Source of the DNA: Sphingomonas sanguinis
GTDB lineage: Bacteria; Pseudomonadota; Alphaproteobacteria; Sphingomonadales; Sphingomonadaceae
Length of the DNA: 64,000 bases
Reading direction: 5' to 3'
Assembly (NCBI RefSeq): GCF_019297835.1
Contig: NZ_CP079203.1
Span: 1,709,001 to 1,773,000, forward strand
The translations under genes were made by a program, and so were the position numbers. Positions within the stretch are counted from its first letter, which is position 1. Every line of letters starts with the position of its first letter. Under the pieces are notes generated by a model. The model was not told the origin of the DNA. It worked only from the letters and a program-made list of their open reading frames with translations, and did not search any database. Of this stretch, positions 1 to 9,216 are shown one piece after another.

Positions 1-507
1 ACCACCGCCCTGGAAAGCATCCCCTTTGCCGACCGGATCGTGGTGACGGACGGGTGCCAGCTCGACTTCGGCTCGCGCGGCTATCGCGTCATCCACAATG
101 CCAACATCGCCCAGGGCATGTCCCACTCGCTGCATCTGGGCGTGCGTGAGGCGATGAAGACGTCGCCCCAGGCGATTCTGATCGCGCTGGCCGATATGCC
201 ACGCGTGACGGCGGCGCACATCTATCGGTTGTTCGACGCGTTCGAGGGCCCGGATTCAGTGGTAGTATCGAGCAATGGCGAGCATCCCACGCCGCCAGGT
301 GTCTTCGGATCAGGCCGGTTCGAGGCGCTGCTGAAGCTGGAGGGCGACGAGGGCGGCCGCAAGCTGGTCGCGGGCGGGCGGCATGTCGTGACCGCGCCTG
401 CCGAGCTGATCGACATCGACACGCCCGAGGATCTGGAAAAGCTGCGGCAGCTCGTCCACGCGCCCGAGCGGACGATCACTCGTGCCGTAGCGCGTCAATC
501 GGATTGA
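1..507 (+). CDS. Nucleotidyltransferase family protein (MobA/MocA-like), 5' end outside window
   Basis: The frame is open from base 1, so this is the C-terminal 168 residues of a longer protein. Visible signatures fit the MobA/MocA NTP-transferase family, which attaches a nucleotide to molybdopterin: the ALADMP strand-end motif that carries a metal-binding Asp, a PTPPGVF segment, a GDEGGRKL segment like the GD-x-G motif of MocA, and the closing DIDTPEDL motif typical of the family. The N-terminal NTP-binding loop lies upstream and cannot be checked, so CTP versus GTP use is unknown. The gene converges on the MacB-type permease gene and the two coding regions overlap by 32 bases at the stops. 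The family call is firm; the exact substrate is inferred. Confidence 0.8.
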   Translation, partial: TTALESIPFADRIVVTDGCQLDFGSRGYRVIHNANIAQGMSHSLHLGVREAMKTSPQAILIALADMPRVTAAHIYRLFDAFEGPDSVVVSSNGEHPTPPGVFGSGRFEALLKLEGDEGGRKLVAGGRHVVTAPAELIDIDTPEDLEKLRQLVHAPERTITRAVARQSD

Positions 508-1681
508 GCGCCGCCGCCCGCCGCGCCGGGAAATAGCCGAAGACCACCCCGATCACCGCCGAGATGGCAAAGGCGATGACGTTGATCTGAAGGTCGAAGG
601 TCCACGGCACCTGCATGACGGGCACCAGCAGCGCGATGATCGCCTGCGCCAGGATCAGGCCGATGATCCCGCCCAGGCAGGACAGCACCACCGCCTCGAC
701 CAGAAACTGCATCAGCACCTCGCGCGCGACCGCGCCGATCGCCAGGCGGATGCCGATCTCGCGCGTCCGCTCGGTGACGGATACCAGCATGATGTTCATG
801 ATCCCGATGCCGCCCACCACCAGGCTGATCGCCGCCACCGCCGCGACGATCCGGGTGAGCATCGTCGTCGTGCTGGTCAGCGTATCGCTAATCTGCTTGG
901 TGTCGAAGATGTTGAAGTCGTCGTCCTTGCCGCCGCTGATGTTGCGCCGTTCGCGGAGCAGATCGGTGAGCGACGATTGCACCGCCGAGGTCGAATAGGC
1001 CTGATCGACACCGACCAGCATTAGGCGGATGTCGCGGCTGCCGGTGAAGCGGCGCTGCACCGCCTTGATCGGCATCAGCACCACGTCGTCCTGATCGCCG
1101 AAGCCCCCCTGCCCGCGAGTGGTCAGCACGCCGATCACGTCGCAGCTGATCGCCCCGATGCGGAAGCGCTTGCCGACCGCATCGGTGTTGCGGAACAGGT
1201 TCTGTCGCACGGTATTGCCGATGATGCACACCGCCTTGCCCGCCGCCTGCTCCGCGCCGGTCCAGTATCGCCCGGAGGCCAGCGGCCAGGGCTGAACGGT
1301 GAAATAGGCCAGCGTCGTGCCGGTCACCGTCGTCGACCAGTTGGCGCCCTCATAGATGGCGGTCGCGGTCGTCTGCGCCTGCGGCGCTACCGCCGTGACA
1401 CCGGCGATCTGGTCGGCGATCGCGTCGACATCCTCAGGCTTGAAGTCGGGCGGGCGCGGGCCGCCGCCGCCGCGCCCGAAGCCCTGACCGGGGCGGACCT
1501 GCAGGATGTTGGTGCCCAGCGACGAGATCGACTGTTGCACGGCCGCCGTCGTGGCCTTGCCCAGCGTCACCATGGTCACGACCGCGCCGACGCCGATGAT
1601 GATGCCCAAAGTCGTCAGGAACGAGCGCAGCACATGCCGCCGGATCGAGCGGATAGCGAGGATAAGCGTCGTGCCGAACAT
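476..1681 (-). CDS. MacB-type ABC transporter permease
   Basis: A 401-residue inner-membrane permease of the MacB/FtsX class. One membrane segment lies near residues 20-40, followed by a large periplasmic domain (about 45-265) and three C-terminal membrane segments (about 275-300, 325-355, 370-390). The C-terminus has the FtsX-like [16 protein letters not shown] ending typical of the family. It would transmit ATPase cycles across the membrane to the adaptor in a tripartite macrolide/lipoprotein-type exporter. In E. coli MacB the ATPase and permease are fused; here they are two genes. The upstream ATPase gene shares one base with this start, so translation is probably coupled. It is last in the operon. 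The substrate cannot be read from sequence. Confidence 0.9.
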   Translation of the reverse strand: MFGTTLILAIRSIRRHVLRSFLTTLGIIIGVGAVVTMVTLGKATTAAVQQSISSLGTNILQVRPGQGFGRGGGGPRPPDFKPEDVDAIADQIAGVTAVAPQAQTTATAIYEGANWSTTVTGTTLAYFTVQPWPLASGRYWTGAEQAAGKAVCIIGNTVRQNLFRNTDAVGKRFRIGAISCDVIGVLTTRGQGGFGDQDDVVLMPIKAVQRRFTGSRDIRLMLVGVDQAYSTSAVQSSLTDLLRERRNISGGKDDDFNIFDTKQISDTLTSTTTMLTRIVAAVAAISLVVGGIGIMNIMLVSVTERTREIGIRLAIGAVAREVLMQFLVEAVVLSCLGGIIGLILAQAIIALLVPVMQVPWTFDLQINVIAFAISAVIGVVFGYFPARRAAALNPIDALRHE

Positions 1682-2415
1682 CAGATCACGTCCATTTCCG
1701 GCACGACGCCCGGCCGGTGCTGTGCCTCGATCCGATCGACCAGCCCGTCCTTGAAGTGGATGACGGTGCGCGCGAAGGCCGCCATGTCGGGCTCATGCGT
1801 AACCATCAGCACGGTGATGTTGCTGTCCCGATTAAGGCCGGTCAGCAATTCCATGATCTCCACCGAGCGTTCGGAATCGAGATTGCCGGTCGGCTCGTCC
1901 GCCAGAAGGACATCGGGACTGGTGACGATGGCGCGCGCGATCGCCACGCGCTGCTGCTGGCCGCCCGACAGCTCGGCGGGGGTATGGTCCCACCATTTGT
2001 CGAGGCCGACCTTCTCCAGCGCCGCCATGCCCAGGTCGCGGCGGGTCTTCTTGTCCTCGCCGCGATAGAGCAAGGGCAGCTCGACATTCTCCAGCGCGGT
2101 GGTGCGCGAAAGCAGATTGAACCCCTGGAACACGAAGCCCAGATAACGCCGCCGCAGCATCGCCCGCTGATCGCGGTCCAGCGTCTCGACATGATGGCCG
2201 CGGAACAGGAAATTGCCGCCGCTCGGCACGTCGAGACAGCCCAATATGTTCATCGTGGTCGACTTGCCAGAGCCCGAAGGCCCCATCACCGCGACGAAAT
2301 CGCCCGCCGCAATGTCCAGGTCGACCCCCTTCAGCGCCTGGAACTGGGTCGCGCCCATCCCATAGGTCTTGGTAACGCCGCGAAGCTGGATGAGCGGGGC
2401 GTCAGCGGCCACCAC
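1681..2415 (-). CDS. MacB-type ABC transporter ATP-binding protein
   Basis: A 244-residue ABC ATPase that powers the neighbouring permease. The Walker A motif GPSGSGKST is near residues 45-53, the signature is [14 protein letters not shown], and Walker B is [11 protein letters not shown], the wording typical of the LolD/MacB subfamily. I chose the GTG at 2415, 11 bases inside the end of the adaptor gene; a GTG at 2412 is equally possible. A start at 2481 is also open, but it would overlap the adaptor by 80 bases and add an Ala/Arg-rich tail unlike the family. The gene ends on the first base of the permease gene. It is the third gene of the outer-membrane factor, adaptor, ATPase, permease operon. 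Confidence 0.88.
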   Translation of the reverse strand: MVAADAPLIQLRGVTKTYGMGATQFQALKGVDLDIAAGDFVAVMGPSGSGKSTTMNILGCLDVPSGGNFLFRGHHVETLDRDQRAMLRRRYLGFVFQGFNLLSRTTALENVELPLLYRGEDKKTRRDLGMAALEKVGLDKWWDHTPAELSGGQQQRVAIARAIVTSPDVLLADEPTGNLDSERSVEIMELLTGLNRDSNITVLMVTHEPDMAAFARTVIHFKDGLVDRIEAQHRPGVVPEMDVI

Positions 2416-3787
2416 CGCCACCCTGCTGGCCGCCGCCCTGACGCCGCTGGCCACCGCCACGCGGAGCCGCGCTCTCGCCACCCGCCAGCTGGCCGGTGAT
2501 GACCTGCATGTCGGGCTTCAGGCCGCCAGACAGCACCTCGGTCATCGAGCCGTTGGTGTCGCCGGTGACGATCTGGATCGGCTGGGGCTTGCCGTCGTTC
2601 CCGCGGACATAGACGGTCTGCGTGGCGCCGCGCTGAACGGTCGCGGTACGCGCGGCGCGGTCGCGGCGCGGACGGAAGGTCAGCGATCCGGCGATGCCGC
2701 CACCGCCCTGCCCCGCGCCGTCCGACGGCTTGAAGCGCAGCGCAGCATTGGGGATCAGCAGAACGTTCTTCTTGTCCGAGGTCACGATATCGGCGGTCGC
2801 GGTCATGCCGGGGCGCAATTGCAAATCGGGGTTGGCCACCGTCAGATCGGCGGCATAGCTGACCACCTGCCCCGTGGTAGAGGTGGCGCTGGCCGTCGAC
2901 GAGGTGGACGAGGTCGCCGCGCTGACCGTCAGGTTCGATCCCAGGTCGACGCGGGTGATCGTCGCCGGGAAGGTCCGCCCCGGAAAGGCGTCGACGGTGA
3001 AATCGGCCTTTTGCCCCACCTTCACCTCGCCGACATCGGCCTCGTCGATCGCGACCTCCAGCTTCATCTTGGTCAGGTCTTCGGCGATGACGAACAGCGT
3101 CGGCGTGTTGAACGACGCCGCGACCGTCTGGCCTGGATCGACCTGCCGCGCCAGCACCACGCCCGATACCGGCGAGCGGATGATCGCGCGCTGACGCTGG
3201 GTCTGCGACTGGGCCAGCTGGGCGCGGGCGGCGGTGACATTGGCCTCCGCCACGCGCAGCGCCGCGACGGCGCGCTGGGCATCGGCACGCCCCGCCTGGA
3301 GTTCGGTGGCCGAGGGTACGCGGCCGTTCGACAGCTTATAGACCTGTTCCAGTCGCGCGAGTTGCGCCTGGGATTCCGACACGGTGGCGCGTGCCTGCGC
3401 CACCTGCGCGACATTGGCGGCGAGCGTCGCCTGCGCGGCACGGATCTGGTCGTCGATCTGTTCGGGATCGATCAGCGCCAGTGCCTCGCCCGCCTTCACC
3501 CGGTCGTTCACATCGACCACGACCTTCGTCACCAGACCCGACAGCTGCGAGCCGACCGTCACCTGGTTGGTCGGCGCCAGCTTGCCGGTGGCCGAGACGG
3601 TCACGGTCAGGTCGCCGCGCGTGACCGGGGCGGTTGCGAAGCCCGCCTCCTTCGATCCGCCGAAACAGCTTTTGAGCAGCAGCGCGAGCAGCACGACGCC
3701 GACGATCACCACGCCCCACTGCACCCATTTGCGCCAGCGCGGCTGTGGCTTCACGCCCAGGAAATCGTCGAGAGTCTGGTCGGCCAT
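2402..3787 (-). CDS. MacA/HlyD-type periplasmic adaptor subunit
   Basis: A 461-residue membrane-fusion protein linking the inner-membrane exporter to the outer-membrane channel. A short cytoplasmic N-terminus is followed by one membrane anchor near residues 21-40. Next comes a barrel-sandwich region beginning near GKLAPTNQVTVGSQ, a long alpha-helical hairpin with repeated Ala/Gln/Arg heptads (about 120-215), and a beta-barrel domain. The C-terminus is rich in Gly and Gln. The ATG at 3787 overlaps the stop of the outer-membrane factor in a TGATG junction, which argues against longer upstream starts. The order matches MacA-MacB-TolC type systems, where MacA stimulates the MacB ATPase. Confidence 0.9.
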   Translation of the reverse strand: MADQTLDDFLGVKPQPRWRKWVQWGVVIVGVVLLALLLKSCFGGSKEAGFATAPVTRGDLTVTVSATGKLAPTNQVTVGSQLSGLVTKVVVDVNDRVKAGEALALIDPEQIDDQIRAAQATLAANVAQVAQARATVSESQAQLARLEQVYKLSNGRVPSATELQAGRADAQRAVAALRVAEANVTAARAQLAQSQTQRQRAIIRSPVSGVVLARQVDPGQTVAASFNTPTLFVIAEDLTKMKLEVAIDEADVGEVKVGQKADFTVDAFPGRTFPATITRVDLGSNLTVSAATSSTSSTASATSTTGQVVSYAADLTVANPDLQLRPGMTATADIVTSDKKNVLLIPNAALRFKPSDGAGQGGGGIAGSLTFRPRRDRAARTATVQRGATQTVYVRGNDGKPQPIQIVTGDTNGSMTEVLSGGLKPDMQVITGQLAGGESAAPRGGGQRRQGGGQQGGGGGR

Positions 3788-5262
3788 CAGCGGTTGTCCG
3801 GGGTTGTGGCGAGGCGCGGCGGCGCTTCGGGGGTGGTCGTGTCGTCCCATCCGCCGCCCAGCGCGGCGAACAGCGCGACTTGCGCGGTCGCGGCGTCGGA
3901 GCGGGCCTGAACCAGCCCGTTCTGCGCGTTCAGGAACGCGGCCTCCTGTTGCGACAGGGTGGTGAAATCGGTGAGGCCCGAACGATATTGGCTGCGCGCC
4001 AGGATCGCCGAGTTGCGCGCGGCGTCGAGCTGGATGGCGAATTGCCGCTCGCGCTCTCGCGCGGTGTTGAGCGCGACGATGGCGTTCTCGACATCCTCCA
4101 GCGCCAGCAGGACCGTGCCCTGATAGGCGGCGTAGCTCTGGTCGGCGAGCGCCTGCGCATTACGAACCTGGCTGCGCAGCCGTCCGCCGTTGAAGATCGC
4201 CTGGGTCAGCCCGGCGAACAGGCTGCCGGTGATCGCATCGCCCAACGATCCGATGCTGGTCGCCGCCGTGTTGATATTCCCGGAAATGGCCAGCGCAGGA
4301 TAGAGCGCGGCCTGCGCCACCCCGATCCGCGCGGTCGCGGCGGCGAGGTTACGCTCGGCCGCGCGGACATCGGGGCGACGGCGCAATATGTCGGCGGGAA
4401 TGCCGGTGCCGATTATAGCGGGGCCGGTCGGGATCGGCTTGACCACCGCCAGTCGCGCCTTGACCGCGCCGGGCGCCTGGCCGGTCAGCACGCCCAGCCG
4501 CGACACGGCGGCATTATATTGCTGTTCAATCGACGGAATGGTCGCAGCGGTCTGCGCCCGCTGGCTGCGCGCCTGTTCGGCGTCGAGCGAGGAGACAAGG
4601 CCCGCCTGTACCCGGAAACCCGCAATCTCCAGATTGTCGTCCTGCAGCGTCAGGCTAGCCCGCGCATTGGCGAGCTGCGCCTGATAGGCGCGCGCCAGCA
4701 TATAGTTGCGCGCCAGCTCGCTCTCGACGGTCAGCAGCGTCGCGGCATAGCTGAACCCCGCGCCCTCATAGGTCGCGCGCGTGGCCTCGACCGTGCGGCG
4801 GACTTCGCCGAACAGGCCGACCTGATAGCTGGCCGACAGGCCCACGGTGAAGCTGTTGCTGCCGCCCCCGCCGGTATCGACGACGGTGCCGTCGGGCAGC
4901 GTGAAGCTGCGCCCGCCGCCGCGCAAATTCTCGTTGCGCTGATAGCCGGTCGAACCCGAGACATTGGGAAGCAGCGAGGCGCGGCTCTGGATCAAGCTTT
5001 CGCGCGCCTGCCGCAGCCGGGCGATCGCCTGAACCACATCGGTATTGGCGACCACCGCCTGTTCGACAAGCTCGGCGAGCAGCGGATCGTCGAACGACCG
5101 CCACCAATGGCTCAGGTCCTGCGCCTGCGCCGTGGCGGCGGGCACCGACCAAGCGTCGGGCACCCCCAGCGCCTGCGGAGCGGCGGGACGATAATCGGGA
5201 CCGACCGTACAGGCGGACAGAGCCGTCAGGGCCAGAAGAAGGACGCGAGTGCGAGGCTTCAT
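3787..5262 (-). CDS. Outer-membrane efflux lipoprotein (NodT/OprM/TolC family)
   Basis: A 491-residue outer-membrane channel subunit. The N-terminus is a lipoprotein signal with lipobox LSAC and the acylated Cys at residue 18, followed by TVGPDYRP, the usual start of mature NodT/OprM proteins. Two repeated helical/beta halves characteristic of the OEP family follow; the C-terminal half carries LRRRPDVRAAERNLAAA, a hallmark of the family. The start at 5262 was chosen because it places the signal peptide at the N-terminus; longer upstream starts would bury it. This is the first gene of the exporter operon. It may also serve the RND pump at 10689-15084, which has no outer-membrane factor of its own (inference). 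Confidence 0.9.
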   Translation of the reverse strand: MKPRTRVLLLALTALSACTVGPDYRPAAPQALGVPDAWSVPAATAQAQDLSHWWRSFDDPLLAELVEQAVVANTDVVQAIARLRQARESLIQSRASLLPNVSGSTGYQRNENLRGGGRSFTLPDGTVVDTGGGGSNSFTVGLSASYQVGLFGEVRRTVEATRATYEGAGFSYAATLLTVESELARNYMLARAYQAQLANARASLTLQDDNLEIAGFRVQAGLVSSLDAEQARSQRAQTAATIPSIEQQYNAAVSRLGVLTGQAPGAVKARLAVVKPIPTGPAIIGTGIPADILRRRPDVRAAERNLAAATARIGVAQAALYPALAISGNINTAATSIGSLGDAITGSLFAGLTQAIFNGGRLRSQVRNAQALADQSYAAYQGTVLLALEDVENAIVALNTARERERQFAIQLDAARNSAILARSQYRSGLTDFTTLSQQEAAFLNAQNGLVQARSDAATAQVALFAALGGGWDDTTTPEAPPRLATTPDNR

Positions 5263-5394
5263 GGGGCGGGAACGTGCCGTGCCGTTACGGCCCCGTCCAG
5301 TGTGTTTCTGTCGCAAATTGTGACGGATGCGGCATATTTCCGTCATCCGGCAGCACACGTTTCGGGAGGGCGAAAGTTCCGCTTCGACCCAAAA

Positions 5395-5523
5395 ATCCTC
5401 CCCGGCACGGGGAGGTGGCAGGGCGCAAGCCCTGACGGAGGGGGGCTTCCATAAAGGTCATCCCTTGCGGCAATCCCCCTCCACCAGCTTCGCTGGTCCC
5501 CCTCCCCGCAAGCGGGGAGGATT
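5395..5523. repeat. Family A palindromic element, copy 1
   Basis: About 129 bases. Each end is itself a hairpin: CCTCCCCGGCACGGGGAGG on the left and CCTCCCCGCAAGCGGGGAGG on the right. The outer AATCC/GGATT ends are inverted. Inside lie GGCAGGGC-GCAA-GCCCTGACGG and CCACCAGCTTCGCTGG hairpins. The element sits between the outer-membrane-factor gene and the end of the Mla-like lipoprotein gene. Seven further copies occur in the window. Confidence 0.85.
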
Positions 5524-5528
5524 GACGC

Positions 5529-6113
5529 TTACCGCCCCACCCAGTCGGCAACCTGCTGGGCGACTTGGTTCGCCGCTTGGTTCAGCGCCGGACCGACGCT
5601 CGTCGCGTCGATCTTGCCGACCGGCACCCGCGCCTCGAAGCGGCGCTTTTCGATATTGGTCTGGCCGTCGCGTTGCAGCGTGGCGTCATACACTACCACC
5701 GCATCACGCCGGGTCGCGTCCATGCCGAACTGGCGCAGCTCACCACCTAGCCGCGCACCCGGATCGCCGACTGAATCGCGCGACGACAGGACGACGCGGC
5801 CGACCCTTGCGGTCAACGTGTCGGCCATCAGCCGCGCGAACAACCGCGAAGGCGGCTCGGCCCATTGCGCATCCTTCACATAGGCGATGCTGGTCGCATT
5901 CTCCTGCACCGGCACGCGCGCGGTCGCCAGTTCCTGCGGCGAGGACGGCACCTGGATGGTGATCGACTTGGCCGGCCCGGAATCCTGCGTCTGCCCCACG
6001 CTCGGTGCCGACTGCGCCTGGAGCGTCAGCAGCGAGGGCGGCGGCTTGGCGCCGAAGCTGATGCAGCCGGCGAGCGGAAGCGATGCGAGCATCACGATCA
6101 GCGGAGTCTTCAT
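5529..6113 (-). CDS. ABC-type transport auxiliary lipoprotein (PqiC/MlaA-pathway type)
   Basis: A 194-residue lipoprotein with a signal peptide ending in lipobox LAGC (Cys 17). It belongs by context and composition to the auxiliary lipoproteins that accompany MCE-type lipid transporters (formerly DUF330-like). The body has alternating polar and hydrophobic strands and no catalytic motif. The ATG at 6113 was chosen because GAGGA lies five bases upstream and the signal peptide then starts directly. A GTG at 6137 overlapping the previous stop and ATGs at 6131 and 6125 are alternatives. It is the last gene of the mlaE-mlaF-mlaD-like operon and probably acts at the periplasmic or outer-membrane end of lipid transfer (inference). 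Confidence 0.8.
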   Translation of the reverse strand: MKTPLIVMLASLPLAGCISFGAKPPPSLLTLQAQSAPSVGQTQDSGPAKSITIQVPSSPQELATARVPVQENATSIAYVKDAQWAEPPSRLFARLMADTLTARVGRVVLSSRDSVGDPGARLGGELRQFGMDATRRDAVVVYDATLQRDGQTNIEKRRFEARVPVGKIDATSVGPALNQAANQVAQQVADWVGR

Positions 6114-6133
6114 GACGGTCCTCATCGGCATCC

Positions 6134-7096
6134 TCACTTGCCCTTATAGTCCGGCAGCTTCTGCTGCCCGATCAGCGACCCTGCGCCCTGCTGGTCGACC
6201 TTTTCGGCGACCGCCGACAGCGACTGGGTCATGACCCGCAGGTCCTTCACCAGACGATCCACCTCCGGCACGGTCTGCTTCGAGAAGGTCTGCAGGCCCG
6301 GCCGCGCATCGCCGATCGCGGCGTTCAGCGTGTCGGCGCTCTTCTGTGCCGAGGCGATGGTGCGGTTCAGATTGGCGATGGTTGGCTTCACATCCTCGGC
6401 CAATATGCCGTTGGTGGTCGCCGCCAGCTGGCCGATGGACTGCGCCGCGTCACCCGCCTGCTGGATCGCCACGCGGGTCTGGGCCAGCGTCGCGGCGATC
6501 TCCGGCCCGCGATCGGCGAGCGCATCGGTCAGGCGGTTGGTGTTGTCCAAAATGCCCGCGATCGACGCCTGGTTGCGATCCGACAACAGGCCGGTCAGCC
6601 GCTCGGTCAGCGTCGACAGCCGCTCCAGCAGCTGCGGCGCGGAGTTCAGGATCGCGCCGATACCACCCTGCTTGGTCGGGATGACCGGCACGCCGTACGG
6701 GCAGACGGTCTTGTTCTCCGGCACCGGGCAGGTGATCGGCGGCGCCCCCTTGCGGGCACCGTCCAGCGAGATGGTGCTGGTGCCGGTGAAGCTGGCCGAA
6801 ATCGACGCGGTCGTACCCTGCAGGATCGGCGTCTGTTCGTTGACCGAGACGCGGACCCGCACGAATTGCGGATCGGGACGCCACAGCGCGATTTCCTTCA
6901 CCTGGCCCGAGGGCACGCCCGAATAGGTGACCGCCGACCCCTTAGCCAGGCCGTCCACCGACTGGCGGAAGAAAATGTCATATTCCTTCTCCGACGTGCC
7001 GCCCAAACGGGCGATCCAGACGGTGAAGATGGCCAGCACTGCGAGCAGGATCAGCACGACAGAGCCGACAAGGACGTGGTTCGAACGGGTTTCCAT
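6134..7096 (-). CDS. MlaD family (MCE) lipid-transport substrate-binding protein
   Basis: A 320-residue protein with one N-terminal membrane anchor (about residues 8-28) and an MCE domain (about 38-115) containing the GLAKGSAVTYSGVPSGQV segment typical of MlaD proteins. A long helical C-terminal region with Ala/Thr/Asn-rich heptads follows. A small Cys pair (TCPVPENKTVCPYG, about 123-136) could form a disulfide. MCE proteins form hexameric rings in the periplasm that carry phospholipids between the membranes. The gene starts on the last base of the ATPase gene, and its stop overlaps the region where the lipoprotein gene begins. Confidence 0.9.
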   Translation of the reverse strand: METRSNHVLVGSVVLILLAVLAIFTVWIARLGGTSEKEYDIFFRQSVDGLAKGSAVTYSGVPSGQVKEIALWRPDPQFVRVRVSVNEQTPILQGTTASISASFTGTSTISLDGARKGAPPITCPVPENKTVCPYGVPVIPTKQGGIGAILNSAPQLLERLSTLTERLTGLLSDRNQASIAGILDNTNRLTDALADRGPEIAATLAQTRVAIQQAGDAAQSIGQLAATTNGILAEDVKPTIANLNRTIASAQKSADTLNAAIGDARPGLQTFSKQTVPEVDRLVKDLRVMTQSLSAVAEKVDQQGAGSLIGQQKLPDYKGK

Positions 7097-8013
7097 CAGC
7101 GTGTCCCTGCTTCGCCTCTCGCATGGGCATCGGCCGCATTACCCTGGGACCGCTGTCCCGTGGCATGGGCGTCGACTTCGGTGGGGTGGCGCGCGGCGTC
7201 GGCCTCGGCCGAACGGGGGCGGATGTCCGCCACCTCGTCCTTGGCGGCAACGGCGGCACGGCCGCGCGGCCCCTTGAAATATTCCTCGATCCACGGATGG
7301 TCGAGCGCGATCAGCTCGTCGATCGTACCGACGGCGATCACCTTCTTGTCGGCCAGCACCGCCACCCGGTCGCAGATCGCGTAGAGCGTATCGAGATCAT
7401 GGGTGATGAGGAAGACGGTCAGCCCCAGCGTCTTCTGGAGCGACGCGATCAGCTGGTCGAACGCCGCCGCGCCGATCGGGTCGAGACCCGCCGTCGGCTC
7501 GTCGAGAAACAAGAGTTCGGGGTCGAGCGCCAGCGCACGCGCCAGCCCTGCCCGCTTCTTCATACCGCCCGACAGCTCGGCCGGATATTTCGGCCCGGCG
7601 TCGGCGGGCAGGCCAGTCATCACGACCTTGTAGGACGCCATCTCGTCCATCAGCGCCGGGGGCAGGTCGCGGTAGAACTCGCGAAGCGGCACCGCGACAT
7701 TTTCGGCCACGGTCAGTGTCGAGAACAGCGCGCCGCCCTGGAACAGCACGCCCCAGCGCTTGCGCACGTCAACCGCCTCGGTCGCCTCGCGGCCGATGGT
7801 CGGCTCGCCGAACACGGTGATCTCGCCCGCATCGGGAGTCTGGAGGCCGATGATCGTGCGCATCAGCACCGACTTGCCGGTGCCCGACCCGCCGACCACG
7901 CCCAGGATTTCGCCCTTGCGCACGTCGAGATCGAGGCCATCATGGATGACCTGCTCGCCGAAGCTGTTGCGCAGGCCCCGGACCTGGATCAGATGTTCGT
8001 CCTGCTCGGCCAT
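7096..8013 (-). CDS. MlaF-like ABC transporter ATP-binding protein
   Basis: A 305-residue ABC ATPase of a lipid-transport system. Walker A is GGSGTGKS, the signature LSGGMKKRAGLARA (the MKKR variant typical of MlaF) and Walker B LLFLDEPTAGLDP. After the ATPase core comes an extra tail of about 50 residues rich in Ala, Arg and Glu, probably disordered. The ATG at 8013 overlaps the permease stop in a TGATG junction, so longer upstream starts are unlikely. It should energise the MlaE-like permease encoded immediately upstream and the MCE protein encoded downstream. Confidence 0.92.
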   Translation of the reverse strand: MAEQDEHLIQVRGLRNSFGEQVIHDGLDLDVRKGEILGVVGGSGTGKSVLMRTIIGLQTPDAGEITVFGEPTIGREATEAVDVRKRWGVLFQGGALFSTLTVAENVAVPLREFYRDLPPALMDEMASYKVVMTGLPADAGPKYPAELSGGMKKRAGLARALALDPELLFLDEPTAGLDPIGAAAFDQLIASLQKTLGLTVFLITHDLDTLYAICDRVAVLADKKVIAVGTIDELIALDHPWIEEYFKGPRGRAAVAAKDEVADIRPRSAEADAARHPTEVDAHATGQRSQGNAADAHARGEAGTR

Positions 8014-9119
8014 CAATCCCATCCGATCCAGGTGAAGAAGACCGCGAAAAAGGCGTCGAGCACGATCACCAGGAAGATCGCCTGCACCACCGCGGCGGTG
8101 GTGCGCAGGCCGACCTGCTCGGCATCCGACTTGACCTGCATGCCCTGGAAACAGCCCGCGATCGCGATGATCGCGCCGAACACCGGGGCCTTGATCAGGC
8201 CGACATAGAGGTCGGTGATCGGCACCACTTCGCGGATGCGCGCGATGAAGGTGACGGGCGGAATGCCCAGCGACACCGCCGCCAGGAAACAGCCGCCGAT
8301 CATCGCGATCAACGACGAATAGAAACCGAGCAGCGGCATCAGCGTGACCGCCGCGATGGTGCGCGGCACGACCAGCGCCTCCATCGGCGACACGCCGATG
8401 ACGCGCATCGCGTCGATTTCTTCCGTGAGCTTCATCGTGCCGAGCTGCGCGGCAAAGGCCGAGCCGGAACGCCCGGCGACCATGATCGCGGTCATCAGCA
8501 CGCCGAGTTCGCGCAGGGTCAGGCGGCCGACCAGGTTGATGGTGAACACCTCCGCGCCGAACTGGCGAAGCTGCACCGCGCCCTGCTGCGCGATGACGAT
8601 GCCGATCAGGAAGCTCATCAGGCCAATGATCGCCAGCGCCGAGACGCCGACCGTCTCGAACTCATGCACCACCGCATTGAAGCGGAAGCGGCGCGGATGG
8701 CGGATCACCGCCAGCCCGGCGAGCACCGTCGCGCCCATGAAGCCGAGCAGACCGTACAGCGTCTGGAAGGCAGCGACCACCGCATCGCCGACCTCGCCCG
8801 CCACGCGCGCGAAGGGGCTGATCGGCTTGGGGCGCATCGCGACCGGCTGATCTGCCTCGGTCACCTTGGTGAACAGATGGCGCTGGTCGTCGTCCAGACC
8901 GTCGATGGCGGCATCGTTGCGCGCGGCGAAGCGGTGGATCAGCCAGGCACCGACCGTATCGATCCGGTCCACCTGCGACAGGTCGACCCGGCGCACCGCC
9001 GCATCCTCGCGATCCAGCCGCTCGGGGAGGTTGCCCAACGTCGCCAGCGACAGGCTGCCGGTGAAACGCAAGGCTCCTCCGTCGGCCGGGTCATGTTGAT
9101 AATCGGCCTTGGCGTTCAT
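8013..9119 (-). CDS. MlaE-like ABC transporter permease with N-terminal STAS-like region
   Basis: A 368-residue MlaE-family permease. Residues 1 to about 90 resemble a STAS-like domain, followed by a permease core with several membrane segments (about 120-365). These include the conserved loops GRSGSAFAAQLGTM and EEIDAMRVIGVSPME that define the MlaE/YrbE family. In the MlaFEDB complex the STAS part is a separate MlaB protein; here it appears fused to the permease, as in many alphaproteobacteria. The ATG at 9119 has AGAGG six bases upstream; a TTG at 9122 is less likely. It is the first gene of the lipid-transport operon, with the DUF445 gene upstream on the same strand. Confidence 0.9.
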   Translation of the reverse strand: MNAKADYQHDPADGGALRFTGSLSLATLGNLPERLDREDAAVRRVDLSQVDRIDTVGAWLIHRFAARNDAAIDGLDDDQRHLFTKVTEADQPVAMRPKPISPFARVAGEVGDAVVAAFQTLYGLLGFMGATVLAGLAVIRHPRRFRFNAVVHEFETVGVSALAIIGLMSFLIGIVIAQQGAVQLRQFGAEVFTINLVGRLTLRELGVLMTAIMVAGRSGSAFAAQLGTMKLTEEIDAMRVIGVSPMEALVVPRTIAAVTLMPLLGFYSSLIAMIGGCFLAAVSLGIPPVTFIARIREVVPITDLYVGLIKAPVFGAIIAIAGCFQGMQVKSDAEQVGLRTTAAVVQAIFLVIVLDAFFAVFFTWIGWD

Positions 9120-9216
9120 CAACTGCCTCTTTGCGGGAAAGCGGGGGCATCGACAAGGCGCTTCGTTCCCGCGACGAATCGACCGGCGGCTTTAATTATA
9201 CGAGCGCGTGACGTTT

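Noticed and set aside
2369..3910. 513-codon plus-strand frame opposite the adaptor gene
   Set aside because: Arg- and Gly-rich antisense shadow of an obvious HlyD-type gene.
3745..5454. Long plus-strand open frame opposite the outer-membrane factor gene
   Set aside because: Antisense of a well-supported lipoprotein gene with Arg/Gly-rich low-complexity translation.
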